Assembly: GCA_010015675.1 (NCBI GenBank)
Contig: ML976977.1
Coordinates: 497,846 to 561,845 of the forward strand
From: Byssothecium circinans
Taxonomy: Eukaryota; Ascomycota; Dothideomycetes; Pleosporales; Massarinaceae
Length of the DNA stretch: 64,000 nucleotides
Direction: 5' to 3'
Of this stretch, positions 46,413-58,584 are shown one piece after another (within the stretch, counting starts at the first letter, position 1; the number at the start of each line of letters is the position of its first letter). The notes below the pieces were generated by a model. That model was not told the DNA's origin and searched no databases. It saw only the letters and a program-made list of their open reading frames with translations. A program made the position numbers and the translations under genes.

Positions 46413-47157
46413 TGTGGGTTGAGAGATATGCTTGTCCAAGGAAGAGTAAATGAACAAGCACGGGCGAAAATGGGGTGTAGGTTAGTGAAAGAAAAAAAAA
46501 GTGCTCAAATATGATTCTCCAACCATCAATGGAAGTATTTGGGGACTCGGTCATGTTTATAGCGGGGTACTAGTGGGGGTTAACTTAGCGGAAGACGCCG
46601 CAGACCAACGACCGATAGCGGAGAAGAGCTGTTTAGCTATCAATCAATCGAGTAAGAGAAACTGATACATGTGTTACCTTTGTTGCGCGATTACCTGATG
46701 CAAACATGTCTTCGGGAAAGTGTTAAAAAGCGATATGAGGTCATGTCGGATAGTAGCGGAGGTTCTAGTAGGTGTCGAGAAAAGATAGATTGGCATCTAT
46801 GCAGTATTGGAAAGGGAAAAAAGGTACCAAGGTAAAAGAGTTTGCGCCGTGCTTGCTATGATGGTGATGATGCGCTTGGAAAACCCCCAGTATGCAAAAC
46901 GCCTCTGTCTATTGCTTATCCTGCCATTCCCTGATGCAAACTGTGACGCCTTCGACGCATACATGCAGCTTCCACTGCAAGGCGCGGGTTCCCGCTCGTC
47001 AAGGCCAGTGTCGTTGTGGCCTCTTCACCAATTTCGGCCGCTCAAGCAGGCATTCCTTGACACAGCGAAAGTGGTCCGACATGGCGCCAGTTCTGCCACA
47101 CCTGGTCCTGCTGTCAGCGTTGCTGCCTAACACAGATCACGCAACACCGTTTGCTCT
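46413..47157. other. intergenic, about 745 bases
   Basis: Allantoicase promoter plus the 3' end of the ankyrin-DIL gene. A plus-strand frame at 46807-47130 contains several cysteines but no clear domain and no splice partners. I do not call it. Confidence 0.35.
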
Positions 47158-49684
47158 TCACCCATAGCTCGGATCATCCCATCGGGTATCGTCATACAGA
47201 TTGCCGCCATTCTTGTTTCCACCGCTGAGATCAAGCTTGGACATGAACTCGGGCGGCACTGTCGGTATGTACTTTCGTTCTCGCTCTTTGTTCACTCCGC
47301 CGAATCCGGCACCGTATGTGATCAACATGTCTGTGGATGTTGGCAGATGGAAGGGTAGCATGTGTGAGGGGTCGAGAAGTAGATCATCTGGTGCATCATC
47401 TCGGTCTTGCTCGTCATCGGATGCTCTTGACGGTGCTGGTGATGGCGAAGGTGCAGGCTGTGATGTAGGCTTGACAGGTGTGGACGGCGTAGAATCTGCG
47501 CCCTTCTTTTGCATATTTGGCGACTTCGCTCGCGCAGCTCTCCGTTCTGCAGCAGCCTTTTGCAGGTGGAGAATGTAGTTGCGCGCGCTTTTCGAAAGTC
47601 CCTTTTCGCCAACCTCGGGTCGGTAATTCTTGGCAGCGTGGAGAAGCTGCTGATGAGATAAACGCGGCAATTGCTGTAGAGTGCCTACAAGAGACTCCAA
47701 GTCTTCTCCGAGCGAGGAAAAACATTGAAGCCACTGGAGCAACTGCACGAGTGGTTCGAGATGGCGTTGGGTAGCTTCCATTGTGTTTTCGCCCGTTGAG
47801 GTCATCGACCCGTTTTCGTAGTGCTCCGGCTGGCGGTTATTTGTACGTGCCCAATCTTCTAGTGTGGACACGTTCATTCGAATTTGCATGGCTTTGGTGC
47901 GGGCGAGATATTTCCGATCCGACATGATGCGGTTGAAAATCTCGGCAGACAGCCAGTATACGAGTTGGGAGAGCAGCTGAGCAATGATAACTGAATGGAT
48001 GTCGTAGAGATCCAGCACGAAGAGGGTTGATGAAAGAAGGGAAGTGATATTGCGTGGGGAGGGCTTCATCCTCTGTTTCGGAGAGGGTGGGCGGAATCGC
48101 TTCTCAAGCGGTTCGACAGGTTTCGCCTTTGGTTTAGACTTGAAGATTTTCCATTCGTGCTGAAACGTCACGTCTTCAAAGCCAGGCATCGGCTCGTGAT
48201 CCAACATGGCTTGGTCCAAACACTTGTCCATGCGACGCTCTGCGTCTCTTATAATGAGGATGAAAATGTCGTTGATGAGATCCGCAAGTTGTAGCTGAAA
48301 CTGAAGAGTGGCAACAGCAAGGCCGGTATCCTTCTTCAGATAGTGCAAAAGCAGTGTCGCGTTCGATATCCAGAAAGCCAGCACAGTCATATCCCACTGA
48401 TGCTTTTCTACTACGTCGTTGATCTTGTCGGTCGCTGCTGAAAGGAGCATCTCTAGCAGCTCGGTTCCGGAGTGATAATGGGCGTAGCGAGCGCTGAGAA
48501 ATAGAATGTTTGCGGGGATAGGTTTCTGGGAGGGCGAGCGCTGTGGCGTCATGTTCGTGATGATAATATCAAGTATGCGATCCAACTCATTCTCTTGGAA
48601 CACAAACATCTGGTCGTGGAGACAGCGGTCCCAGACGAACTCCTGTCCCTCTTCTGCCTCTTCGGGCGACTGGAATTATTAGTGTTGTTACATAAGCACA
48701 AAGGGGAAGGTGCTCACCTCTGGCTGCTCATCGAGACCCAGATTGCCAATGTCAACTTCTAGGTTGAAAGCACTCTCCATCATCATCCGTCGCTTCATGT
48801 CGTTCTCCTGCATCTCCTGCTCGAACCGATCCGAGGACAAACCCGAGTTGTAAAAGTCATCTGTCACGCCCGCATTTCCAATATTGTAACCGCTCTCGTG
48901 GAGGTAGTCGGAAATCTCGCTGTTCGGTTCGATGAAATCGAATGCGGTCCTACCCGCGGAGGACTTGACATCAGTGGATGCGCCATGGTCGAGCAGAAAC
49001 TTCACAATGTTCTTGTGTCTGTTAGTCATAGCCCACATGAGTGGCGTCCAGCGGTTTCTATCTTGCGCATCTACCGTAGCGCCTTCTTTTATGAGCACCT
49101 CGGCGACCTCTTCATGGCCGAAGCAGCTGGCATAGACGAGCGGCGGGGTGCCCTCTGCATCAACAGCGTCCACATCAATGTATTCGCGCGCTTTGCCGTC
49201 GAGCAAACGCTTTACCCTCTCCAGCTCCCCGTTTGATGTTGCCAGAGCGAACAAGCCTTGGAGGGCTTCTCGTTTCTCCTCGTGTGACAACTTGTCGTCA
49301 GCAACCACTTTGGCCTCGTCGCCGGCGTTGTCGTTCTTCAGGCGCGCCTGGTGGGCCAGCATCTGGACTAATCGGCTGTCGCTGTCTTCCAGGGCCTGCA
49401 TGTCTTCGTCGCCTAGACTCGGGTCGTCGAGAGAAAGGTTGAAGCTGAGGGGCTGGGCGGGCGTGGGCGTTGTGAGGAACTGTGATTGCCCTATTTGCAC
49501 CGTCAGACGGTCCTGCACCGCTCTCGCCGTGCCACTCACCCTGCCACGCATCGTAGATTTCAGTCTCCTCGCCCATCGTGTTGACCGGCCGTCTGTCGTC
49601 GAGCGAAGTCGGAAGGTCGGACGGCAGCTGTCGGGGCTTTGGCGCGTCGCCTGTGTAGGCGTGCTCGTTGGGAGGAGAGTCCAT
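47158..49684 (-). CDS. ankyrin repeat and DIL (dilute) domain protein
   Basis: Three exons (49540-49684, 48718-49490, 47158-48669) give 809 residues. Introns are 49 nt (phase 1) and 48 nt (phase 0). The short first exon begins MDSPPNEHAYTGDAPKPRQL and ends EIYDAWQG. Ankyrin repeats lie at about residues 135-235 (GTPPLVYASCFGHEEVAEVL, then NRWTPLMWAMTNRHKNIVKF). A DIL domain of about 300 residues follows (NATLLLHYLKKDTG ... QLLSQLVYWLSAEIFNRIM), the fold that ends class V myosin tails. The tail is Pro/Ser-rich. The ankyrin-DIL combination is a known fungal arrangement; a role in trafficking is inferred from DIL only. The long frame continues upstream of exon 2 to 49857 but that part is the wrong frame for exon 1 and lacks character. 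Confidence 0.88.
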
Positions 49685-50352
49685 TGTGCTGCATTGAGAT
49701 TGGGCGAGGCTGCTGCCGGCAGGATGGCTTGTCTGTGTCGTCTGGTGGTAACGGTGTATTGTATGACGATGTCGAGGGCCTCCCAGGACGTTGTAGGCCT
49801 CGTCGGCGGGGCGGCCACTGCGGAAATGAGCAGTAGCTCAGCAGTGTGGAATGTCAACTGTTCGCTCGAATGTTCTTCCAGTCACCGATCACGTGCGACG
49901 GCTGAGTGAATACATGTAGCTTGAGGTGAAGACTGAGCGAACTGCTGTGAATGGGTGAAAGACTGCTTGCATCACGTTAGCCCGCCCAACATCTGAGACG
50001 ATGAGGTCGACCGGCGGCGTTGACTGTGCCCGCTGCCGGGCTAGGCCCAAAAGATCCAAGGTGCCACCACCGCGGAGCCCCCTCCAGGATCCATCCAGAT
50101 GTCTTGTGGAATGTGGAACGAGCAAAGCGCAAAGATCAGGGTGGGTATTGGGTACTGAACCCCGCTTGCTTCTTGGGTGAGTTTGCAGAGTACGGCGGGC
50201 AACTCATTTTCCCAGGCTTTGTTATTTGTTTAATTGTTACGACCCAGGAGCACTACTGATCAATGATCATCAGTCAGCAAATCCAAGCATAGAGTCATAG
50301 ACCACTAGTACCTACTCGACTTCGCACCGCACTTGCATCCGCGCTCTCCTGA

Positions 50353-50380
50353 CGCCTCCGCCTCTGCCTCCGCCTCTGCC
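50353..50380 (+). repeat. GCCTCCGCCTCT repeat
   Basis: Two to three copies of a C/T-rich 12-mer in the leader of the histidine kinase gene. Confidence 0.6.
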
Positions 50381-50490
50381 ATTGCCACTGAGCCTGCGAT
50401 ACCCTCCTGTCACTGTCCTGTCCCTCGCGACCGCTTCAGCTTCCATCTCGAATACCATGTCTGCTGTGGCTCCGCTATAGACCTGCAACA

Positions 50491-50522
50491 CCGCCGACCG
50501 CCAACCGCCAACCGCCAACCGC
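50491..50522 (+). repeat. (CCGCCAA)n tandem repeat
   Basis: Three perfect and one imperfect copies of CCGCCAA about 60-90 bases before the histidine kinase ATG, so probably in its 5' untranslated region. Confidence 0.75.
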
Positions 50523-50580
50523 ACGTAGCCTCGCTCCCCACCCAGGAATATGCACTGAGCTTCAGCCTGAACCCACAGCC

Positions 50581-53500
50581 ATGGCTGCGACCGAAGACGA
50601 TCCAAGCCGCAGCGCGCGCTTCTCGCAGATACTCGAGCGGCTGGTAGAGCTGCCCAACTACACTTGGAGTGCCGACTTTGAACCATTCCACTCGAGCTAT
50701 GACAACTGGCACTTCTCCGGCGTCCGGAAGGCAACTCGTCCCATCTCGCGCCGTTCATCTTCCCGCTCGCCAGATGCAAGCCGTCCGTCCTTGGATCGCA
50801 ACCACAAGTCCTCCGCGAGCGATGCCAGCAGCGCAACCCATTCCACCGTGACCGACCCCTCCCACGATCGTGCCGTAGTATGCCGTGTGTCTGCCCACAC
50901 CTTGCGCCTCGAGCGCGAATTCAAGATTGCCCAGGCCGTCACTGAAAAATCGGACCCCGCCGGCCGCCATTTCGTCCGTCCGATCGAGTTTCTCCGATTG
51001 CCCACGAAGCCAGGAAACACCGAACCGTTGGCTGCGAGCATAGTGGAAGCCCCGGGCCCCAACTATTTGAGAGACCTGGTCGAGTTTGGTCCAAATGCCT
51101 ACAAGGTCACACATCAAGACGATCAATGGAAGTTCCGTCCACTTCAATCCAAGGGTGACGGTATACCTCTCCTGACCTTTCTGGACTTTGCCGTGGGCGC
51201 GACCGAATCCTTGGAAATCCTGCATCATGGCCACCAGCTCGTGCACGGCGAGATACGAGGCGATGCCTTCCATTTTGCAGAGGACGGCAGCGTCAAACTT
51301 ATAAACTTTGGAACTGGGGCACGTTCGTTTGAAAATGGGCTCACATCCGCGGGTTGGAATACCTTGAGTAAAGAGCGGGGTGTGGAACTGAAGCTTGCCT
51401 TCGTTGCGCCCGAGCAGACTGGCCGAATGCCTGCAGAGCCGGACAGCCGAACGGACATTTACAGTCTTGGGATCCTCTTTTACTCCATGCTATGCGGGGA
51501 GACACCTTTTGATGGCCCTACCCCGCTGGATGTCATGCAGAACGTACTGAGCAAGCGCATACCCCCAGTATCTTCGAAACGGATGGATATACCGGAAGCT
51601 CTGTCCGCCGTGATCCAGCGAATGACGCAGAAGAACATCGAAGAGAGATTTCACAGCACAAGTGGGCTCAAGGCCGATTTCATCAAGATTCGCGAGCTAT
51701 TATCTGAGGGTGATGGAGAAGGGTTGAAGGCCTTCAAAGTTGGTTCAAAGGACATCAGCTGCTTCTTCAACCTCCCTCTAAAACAAATCGGGCGGGAGAA
51801 GGAACGTCAAGTTATCGTCGACGTGATTGGGCGCGTTGTGAAGCGTCGGCGCATCGGGTCCGGCGTCTTTGGTAAAGCTCTCAACAGTCTCAGCTCGAAC
51901 TCGTCGTATTCTGATCCTCGCATGGAGATGAACCAGCTCGACGAAATCGTGTCCGATAGCACAAGCTCTCGAGGCTCTGATAGCCGCATGAATAGCGCAT
52001 CGGCTTTGGGCTCGGGCCCTCTCTACATGGAAGCTACGCGCTCCATTCACCAACGATCTCAAGATAGTGTTACCAGATCAGAGGGCTCCAATTCAGAAGA
52101 TGTTTCGGAACCTAGACCGCACCTGCCCTCAGCTAGCCGAGGGCTTTCCAACAACAGTATAGAGGGTTCGTTAACACTCTCGCGATCCAATCAGTCGGAT
52201 GGGAGCTCCCTTCTACGTACTTTGTCAAATGCACGCAATTCGAGACTAAGGAAAGGAACACGTTGCGAATTCATCGCAATCGCCGGGGCTACGGGCTTGG
52301 GAAAGTCTAGACTCATCCAAAGTATTCAAACCACTGCTCGTGGCGCTGGGTATTTTGCGTCGGCTAAGTTTGATGCGGCGAGAAAAGCGCCGTTTGAGCC
52401 GATTCTGAGGCTCATGTCAAGCTTATTTCGTCAAATCTTCAGCGAATCGGACGTCAGTACGGTACGTCGAGTGATGCCACGGCTCCGTTTCTCATACACT
52501 TTTCTGGGGTATCTCAGCCCTTGAAAAGCCCCAGCCCTGCTAATGTATAACGACTTGACCTTTTACTTACTCTATGATTCAGGAGTTCCACACAAACTTG
52601 AGAAACTATCTTAAGAATTCAGGCGTTTGGTCTGTTCTGCACACGTACCTGGACCTTCCAGAATGGCTTTTGTCAACCAACAACGCCGCACAAACACCCC
52701 AATCTCGAATGCAGGATATCAAGAAGACCCAAAAGGATGACTGCCAGCGACGAGCATCTTCACCTGCCATACACTGTGGGACATCCAATCACACAGCAGA
52801 GGCGTGGCTGCACAGTGGTGGCACTTCCAAGGCTTCCCGCTTCATGAACATTTTCATCGACATTTTACGTCTTTTGGCAACACAGAAGCTTTGCATATGG
52901 AGTCTCGAGGACATTCAAAACTCTGATCCGGAAAGCGCGGAGCTAATATATCGCATCGCAAAAGCCAAAATCCCCCTGATACTGATGTTCACCTACCAAG
53001 ACGAGCAAGCATTGCCGACAGACTTGCGCAATCTTTTGCCAATGGCGACGAAGATCGAACTGCTGCCATTTACCGAAGAGCAGACCGCTGAGTATGTTGC
53101 GGAGACGTTGCACCGCGACAGGGACTATATTCTTCCATTGATAGCCGTTGTTCAAGAGAAATCCCATGGTAATCTGTTCTATATCCGTGAGATCCTGGAA
53201 ACCTGCTATCGAAAACACTGCGTGTTCTATTGTTGGAAAGAGGGAAATTGGGTATTCGACCTCGATAAGATCTTCGAAGTGTTTGAAAGCCCTGACTATG
53301 GATCTTCGGTCAACAACGATTTCATCAAAAAGCGGCTTCGAGAGCTACCCTCGGATACCCAGAAACTCGTGGCTTGGGCCTGTATACTCGGCGGAACCTT
53401 TTCATTCACGCTAATCAAAAGATTGATGAGTCCGAAACACGCCCCTACAGATGCTACAAAAATCCCCATTTTACGGGATGGCGATTGTGCCGTCACAGCC

Positions 53501-56500
53501 CTCAATGCTGCCGTTGCGAACTTTGTCCTCATGGCTGCGGATGACGAAGACAAATTTCGATTCAGCCATGACCGGTATCTCAATGCTGCCCTCAGTTTCT
53601 TGGAGGACGAATGGGATACTGAAATGATGCACTACATGGTCGCCAAGCTCATCATAACCAGCGGCGAATACCACGATGATTCTATTGTCGGCTCTAAGGC
53701 CCTTTACATGAAGAGTCGCCACATAGCTCGTGCTGCTGAAATCATCAAGGTGCGAGAGACCAAAAGAGCAGCGTTCAGAGATGTTTTGTATCAAGCTGCG
53801 GAAACGGCATGCGAGTCCGGAGCGAGATCGACGGGTATCTACTATTACGCACACTGTTTGCTTCTGCTGCAAGATGATCCTTGGACCGAAGATGAAAACA
53901 TGCCGGATGTATCGTATCCGGAGACACTACAATTGTTTGTCCGCGCTGCCGAATGCTATTGGCATCAGAACATGCTGGATGAGTCCCTTTCCCTCATCAG
54001 AACCACCTTCAAGCATGCACGAGATGCGTGCGATATGGCATCTTCGTTCATTCTTCAATCTCGTGTCTACACTGTGCGTGGCGACAATTTTGGCGCTTTC
54101 CAATCGCTGAAGGATTGTTGTTCATTGTTGGGAATGGCAATCCCACCTACGACTTGGGAAGAATGCGATACTCAGTTTCAACAGATCTGCGCTCGTCTAC
54201 AGAACTTGGACAAGGAGGAATTACTTTCCAGACCACTGGCAACCGACGATCGCATGTTGATGACCCTAGGCCCCATCGCCATCGAACTGCTAGGCGCGGC
54301 CTTTTGGTCTGACAGTCTCCTATTTTTTCAAGCCACACTGATGCTAATCGACCTACACCTGAGTCGGGGAACGGTTTCGCAGGTAGCTCTTGGCTACGTT
54401 CACCTGGGCTCAATTGCTGGAGGTCGTTTCAACATGATGGAGTTTGCTGTAGAATGTGGTTCCATTGTGAAACGCTTGTTTGAAATATTTCCTAATGATC
54501 ACTACACCTACGGGAGGGGACAGACATTGATGAGCTTGTTTTTGGGCCATTTGCAAGTACCCATATCAGCTTTATTCACGGATCTCAGTGGTACGTCATG
54601 TTCCCATGCACGCGTGCATATTCACGATACTAACATGCCGACAGCTGGAATGATTGCCTCTCTCTCGGCCGGAGACCGGATACTCTCGTTATTGAATCTA
54701 GGCGTGACTGCTCATTTCCAGCTCATGGCCTCAACCGATGCAGCTGATGTGGAGGCATGGATTGAAGAATCGTCGCTAGAGTTTGCGCATTGGGAGCGGG
54801 ACACGCGTGGTGGCATGTTCTTGATAACTTGTCGACAACTCGCTAGAGCGATACAAGGGAAGACCGGCATTCATGATCCGTCACTAATCTTCTCCGACAG
54901 CGAACACGACAGTGCACAGTATCTTGACTTCATCGAAAAGAACGTGAGCAACCCGAAACGACCAAAATCTTTCTATCTCGCCTCACAACTCCCCGCGTTG
55001 GTCTTGTACGGCCATTGGCGCGAAGCTATTACCCTCGGCGAGCAAGTGCTAGCAATGCTGGATAGCATGTGGTGTCAGAGGGTGGTCTACACCTCCTGGT
55101 TCTATCTCTCTCTTGCGTATATTGCCCTGCTTAGAGAAGAGCCTGGGCATCGGGACAAGGACCGGATGATGGGCTTTGTTCACAGGACCATCAACAAGTT
55201 GGAAGCTTGCTGTGTGAGTAAATTCCTGGATACAACGTGTGCTGAGCACTTTGTGTGGCTGTAGGACTTTGCATCTTCCTCTCTAAAAACCAAGACGTAG
55301 TGCACTGAGAGTCCTTTGGATGAGCTTTGCTGACTTTGTACTCCCTACTTAGGTGATCACCGACGTCAACTACCGACATTTGATATCGTTGCTTACCGCT
55401 GGCATATCCGAGTTGATTGACGATCAACCATCACCGTTGTCACACTATGAGGCGGCACTAGATCACAGCGAAGTTCACAACTTTACTTTGGACAAGGCGC
55501 ACGCTTTCGAATTGTATGCTGAATGGTGTCTTCGCGAGAAAGCGCTTAGGCCTGCTCGCCATATGCTCAAGGATTGTATCTCAACGTATCGCAAAGTGTC
55601 AGCATATGGGAAGGCCAACCAACTGAGTGCGAAGTATGAGTGGCTACTCAAAGGAACGGCTTCATTGAGCACGATGGACGTCGCCGTGCAAACGACTGTA
55701 ATTGATACTGGGAACACGTCCTTCCGGTTGGAACAGAATGACGATCAAGAAGCTCGCCTCCTGGGCACGGAAACTGCGGTCGAACGGACACAGGACTGGA
55801 TAACGCCAAGTTCAGGGAAGCGGCACGAATCACAACATGACCTGCAGAACGGCTTCTCGGCCGCTGGTTTAGACATGCTCGATCTTAGCTCTATCCTTGA
55901 GAGCAGTCAGCTTTTGTCTAGCGAGCTCAAGTTCGACAACCTCATGGCTAAAATGGCTGAGATCATCCTTGAGTCTACTGGCTCCTCACTGTGCGGTATC
56001 GTCATCGAGGACGCGCAAATAGAGTGGAGCGTGGCGTGTGTGGCTACAAATGAGAACGACAAGCTCGAAGGGCATCCTACTGGAGGTGTCGCTTCATATC
56101 CCACGGGCCAATCATTGGATGCAGTTGAAGATGTGCTAGCGCGACAAGTTACACACTACACTCTCCGCTTCAGGGAGACAGTGTTTGTGCAGAATCTACT
56201 CGACGACGACCGGTTCTCCTCGAATATCTCCGAGGCCTATCTGCAGAAGAATCCTGAAGGTAAAGCGGTTATCTGCATTCCCATCATTCATAGTGAACAC
56301 CTCATGGGATCAATATACATCGAAGGCCCTCCCAACTCGTTTACCGAACGCAACACAAACGTTCTGCGTCTCCTTGTCAACCAAGTCTCGATCTCACTTG
56401 CGAACGCTCTTCTCTTCAAACAAGTCGAACGCGTGAGCGCATCAAATGAGGCCATGCTTGAAATGCAAAAGCGAGCGCTGGCTCAAGCTCGAGCGGCGGA

Positions 56501-58072
56501 AATCAAAGCGAAAGAAGCTGAGGCTATTGCGATTCGGAATATGAAGCTCAAAGAGGAAGCGGCGAAAGCGAAAAGTTTGTTTTTGGCTAACGTATCCCAT
56601 GAGCTTCGAAGTAAGTAATGCCGTTGCTAAAAAATGCATGTGGAACATACACTGACTTCGTATATTTAGCCCCATTGAATGGAGTGATTGGTATGTCTGA
56701 GTTGCTTAAGGCAAGTCCTTTGAATGGGGAACAGACGGGCTACGCAGACTCCATCAGGGTCTGCGCCGACACCCTTCTCAGCATCATCAATGACTTGCTC
56801 GACTATTCCAAGCTGGAGGCTGGCAAAATGAACGTCATGACCATGCCGCTGTCTCTAAACGAAACAATCACGGAAGTTGTTCGAGCCCTAGCGTACACAA
56901 ACGCTGAGCGGGGATTAAAGACTATAGAACAGCTCGATCTTGACCCCGAACTCCTAGTTATGGGAGATCCGGTCCGCCTCCACCAGATCCTCATGAATTT
57001 GCTGTCCAACAGCTACAAGTTCACCCCAAGGGGCTCTGTTACCGTTCGAGCCACGGTTGATAATGAAAGCGACAGCTGGATCGACGTCACTTGCAGCGTT
57101 ATCGATACCGGTATCGGTATCCCAGAGGAGCAGAAGAAGAAGCTTTTCCTTCCGTTTAGTCAGATCGAGAGCTCGAGTTCTCGCAGTTACGGCGGAACAG
57201 GTCTTGGTCTGAGTATTTGCAAAGCTCTCATAGAAAATGTTATGGGAGGGCGCGTTTGGTTGATGTCAACACCCGGTGTCGGCACCACCGTCTCCTTTTC
57301 TCTTCGCTTCCAAAAGGTAGCCCAGGCCGAAGCTCAGAAGAGGCAATTTGCAACGCGCGATCCGGATCCCATGGCCAAGTTCTCCAGCCAAGAGAACAAT
57401 GGACACGAACAAGACACACCTTGCATCGATCTCAGCACGGTCCCACGTAAAGACTTGAAAGTGTGCATCGCAGAGGACAATTTAATCAACCAGCGCATCG
57501 CGATATCTTTCGTCCAAAAACTCGGCTTCAAATGCGACGCCTACCTCGACGGCTTCAAAACCGTGGACGCCCTCGAACGCGCTTCCCAACGAAAACAGCC
57601 ATTCCACCTAGTGCTTATGGATGTGCAGATGCCAAACTGTGATGGTTATGAAGCGACCAGGCTGATCCGCAAACACAAAGATCCCAATATCCGGAATGTG
57701 CTAATCATAGCCATGACCGCTTCTGCAATCCAAGGCGACCGGGAGAAGTGCCTTGAGTCGGGAATGAACAATTACCTCGCCAAACCTGTGCGTGCAAAGA
57801 CGCTCAAAGCCCTATTGGAATCTTACCTGAGCAAATCGGAGGAAGAGGAGGAGATTCCAAATCTGCAGGATGAAGCTAAGAAGATGGTCAAAGAGGCTTT
57901 AACTGAGGCCGTGAAGACGAGTGGGAGTGCAAGTAAGAACGGCGACGGAGTGAGCAAGATCGACGACGAGGTTGATGTAGACAAGGAGGTTAGATCAAGA
58001 CCGAGTTCGATCAGAATGAACACCACGCAACGTTGGAAACCCAAAGAGGAGGAGAACGGGTCGACTGGATGA
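50581..58072 (+). CDS. group X hybrid histidine kinase (pseudokinase-ATPase-GAF-HK-REC)
   Basis: Five exons (50581-52461, 52583-54590, 54645-55213, 55353-56610, 56670-58072) give 2372 residues. It is a two-component sensor expected to phosphorylate an Ypd1-type phosphotransfer protein. Order: protein-kinase-like domain (to about 390) with HGEIRGD for the catalytic loop and NFG for DFG, so probably inactive; P-loop GATGLGKS near 570 of an AAA-type ATPase; long helical-repeat region; GAF about 1700-1845; HisKA with the phospho-His in SHELRTPLNG near 1903, spliced exactly within this motif; HATPase with NLLSNSYKF and GTGLGL; and a receiver with the phospho-acceptor in LVLMDVQMP near 2221 and the conserved Lys in LAKPV. 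The layout equals S. pombe Mak2/Mak3 and fungal group X. Intron 2 (54 nt, TACTAAC branch) is in frame without stops; introns 1 and 3 are long, 121 and 139 nt. Confidence 0.93.
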
Positions 58073-58584
58073 GTAAAGGGAGGAACAACGTTCGTGTGAT
58101 ATCTGTTAGTTATGCTATTTTTTGGTTGTGGTTCGGAGGCCTTCTTGTATACTTCTTGGTCGGTCACGATTTCCTGGTCATGGCATTTCTGGATATGTTT
58201 TTACTACCGAGCATATATGGCGTCGTGGGGGATATGATGATGATTATGCGTATTATGTACATACATGAGGTGTTTTTAGACATGGGGCTCTCGCCCAAAG
58301 ATGAACTCGGGAAATAAGCTAATAAACCTCACATCACCATCAGAGCTTAAGAGGCTGAATCACTTTTGGATGAGTTTTGCGGAGTATGTTTGTTGGCTTA
58401 TTCGCCGAGATTTTGCTCCCGTGGGGAATGGGGCTTTTGGGCAAAAGGTCGCACGAGCATATATAGAGAGAGTTGAATATAGGGGCATAAATTCTCTCAA
58501 AGACCTAGTTCCACATTTGGGTCCACGAAGACGGAAGTGTGTATACTTGCGATTGTCTTCTACACCCTTCAATGTCGACCTACT
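58073..58584. other. convergent 3' intergenic region
   Basis: Between the stops of the histidine kinase and the P450. One open frame (58033-58317) encodes hydrophobic residues but starts inside the kinase and is not convincing. Confidence 0.35.

Larger units (their letters stand above)
49685..50580. promoter_or_regulatory. divergent promoter, ankyrin-DIL gene / hybrid histidine kinase
   Basis: About 0.9 kb between head-to-head start codons. Contains two short simple repeats close to the kinase ATG. No gene is supported. Confidence 0.4.

Noticed and set aside
46807..47130. Cys-containing 107-codon frame between allantoicase and the ankyrin-DIL gene
   Set aside because: No recognisable zinc-finger spacing, no splice partners, and start context unremarkable.
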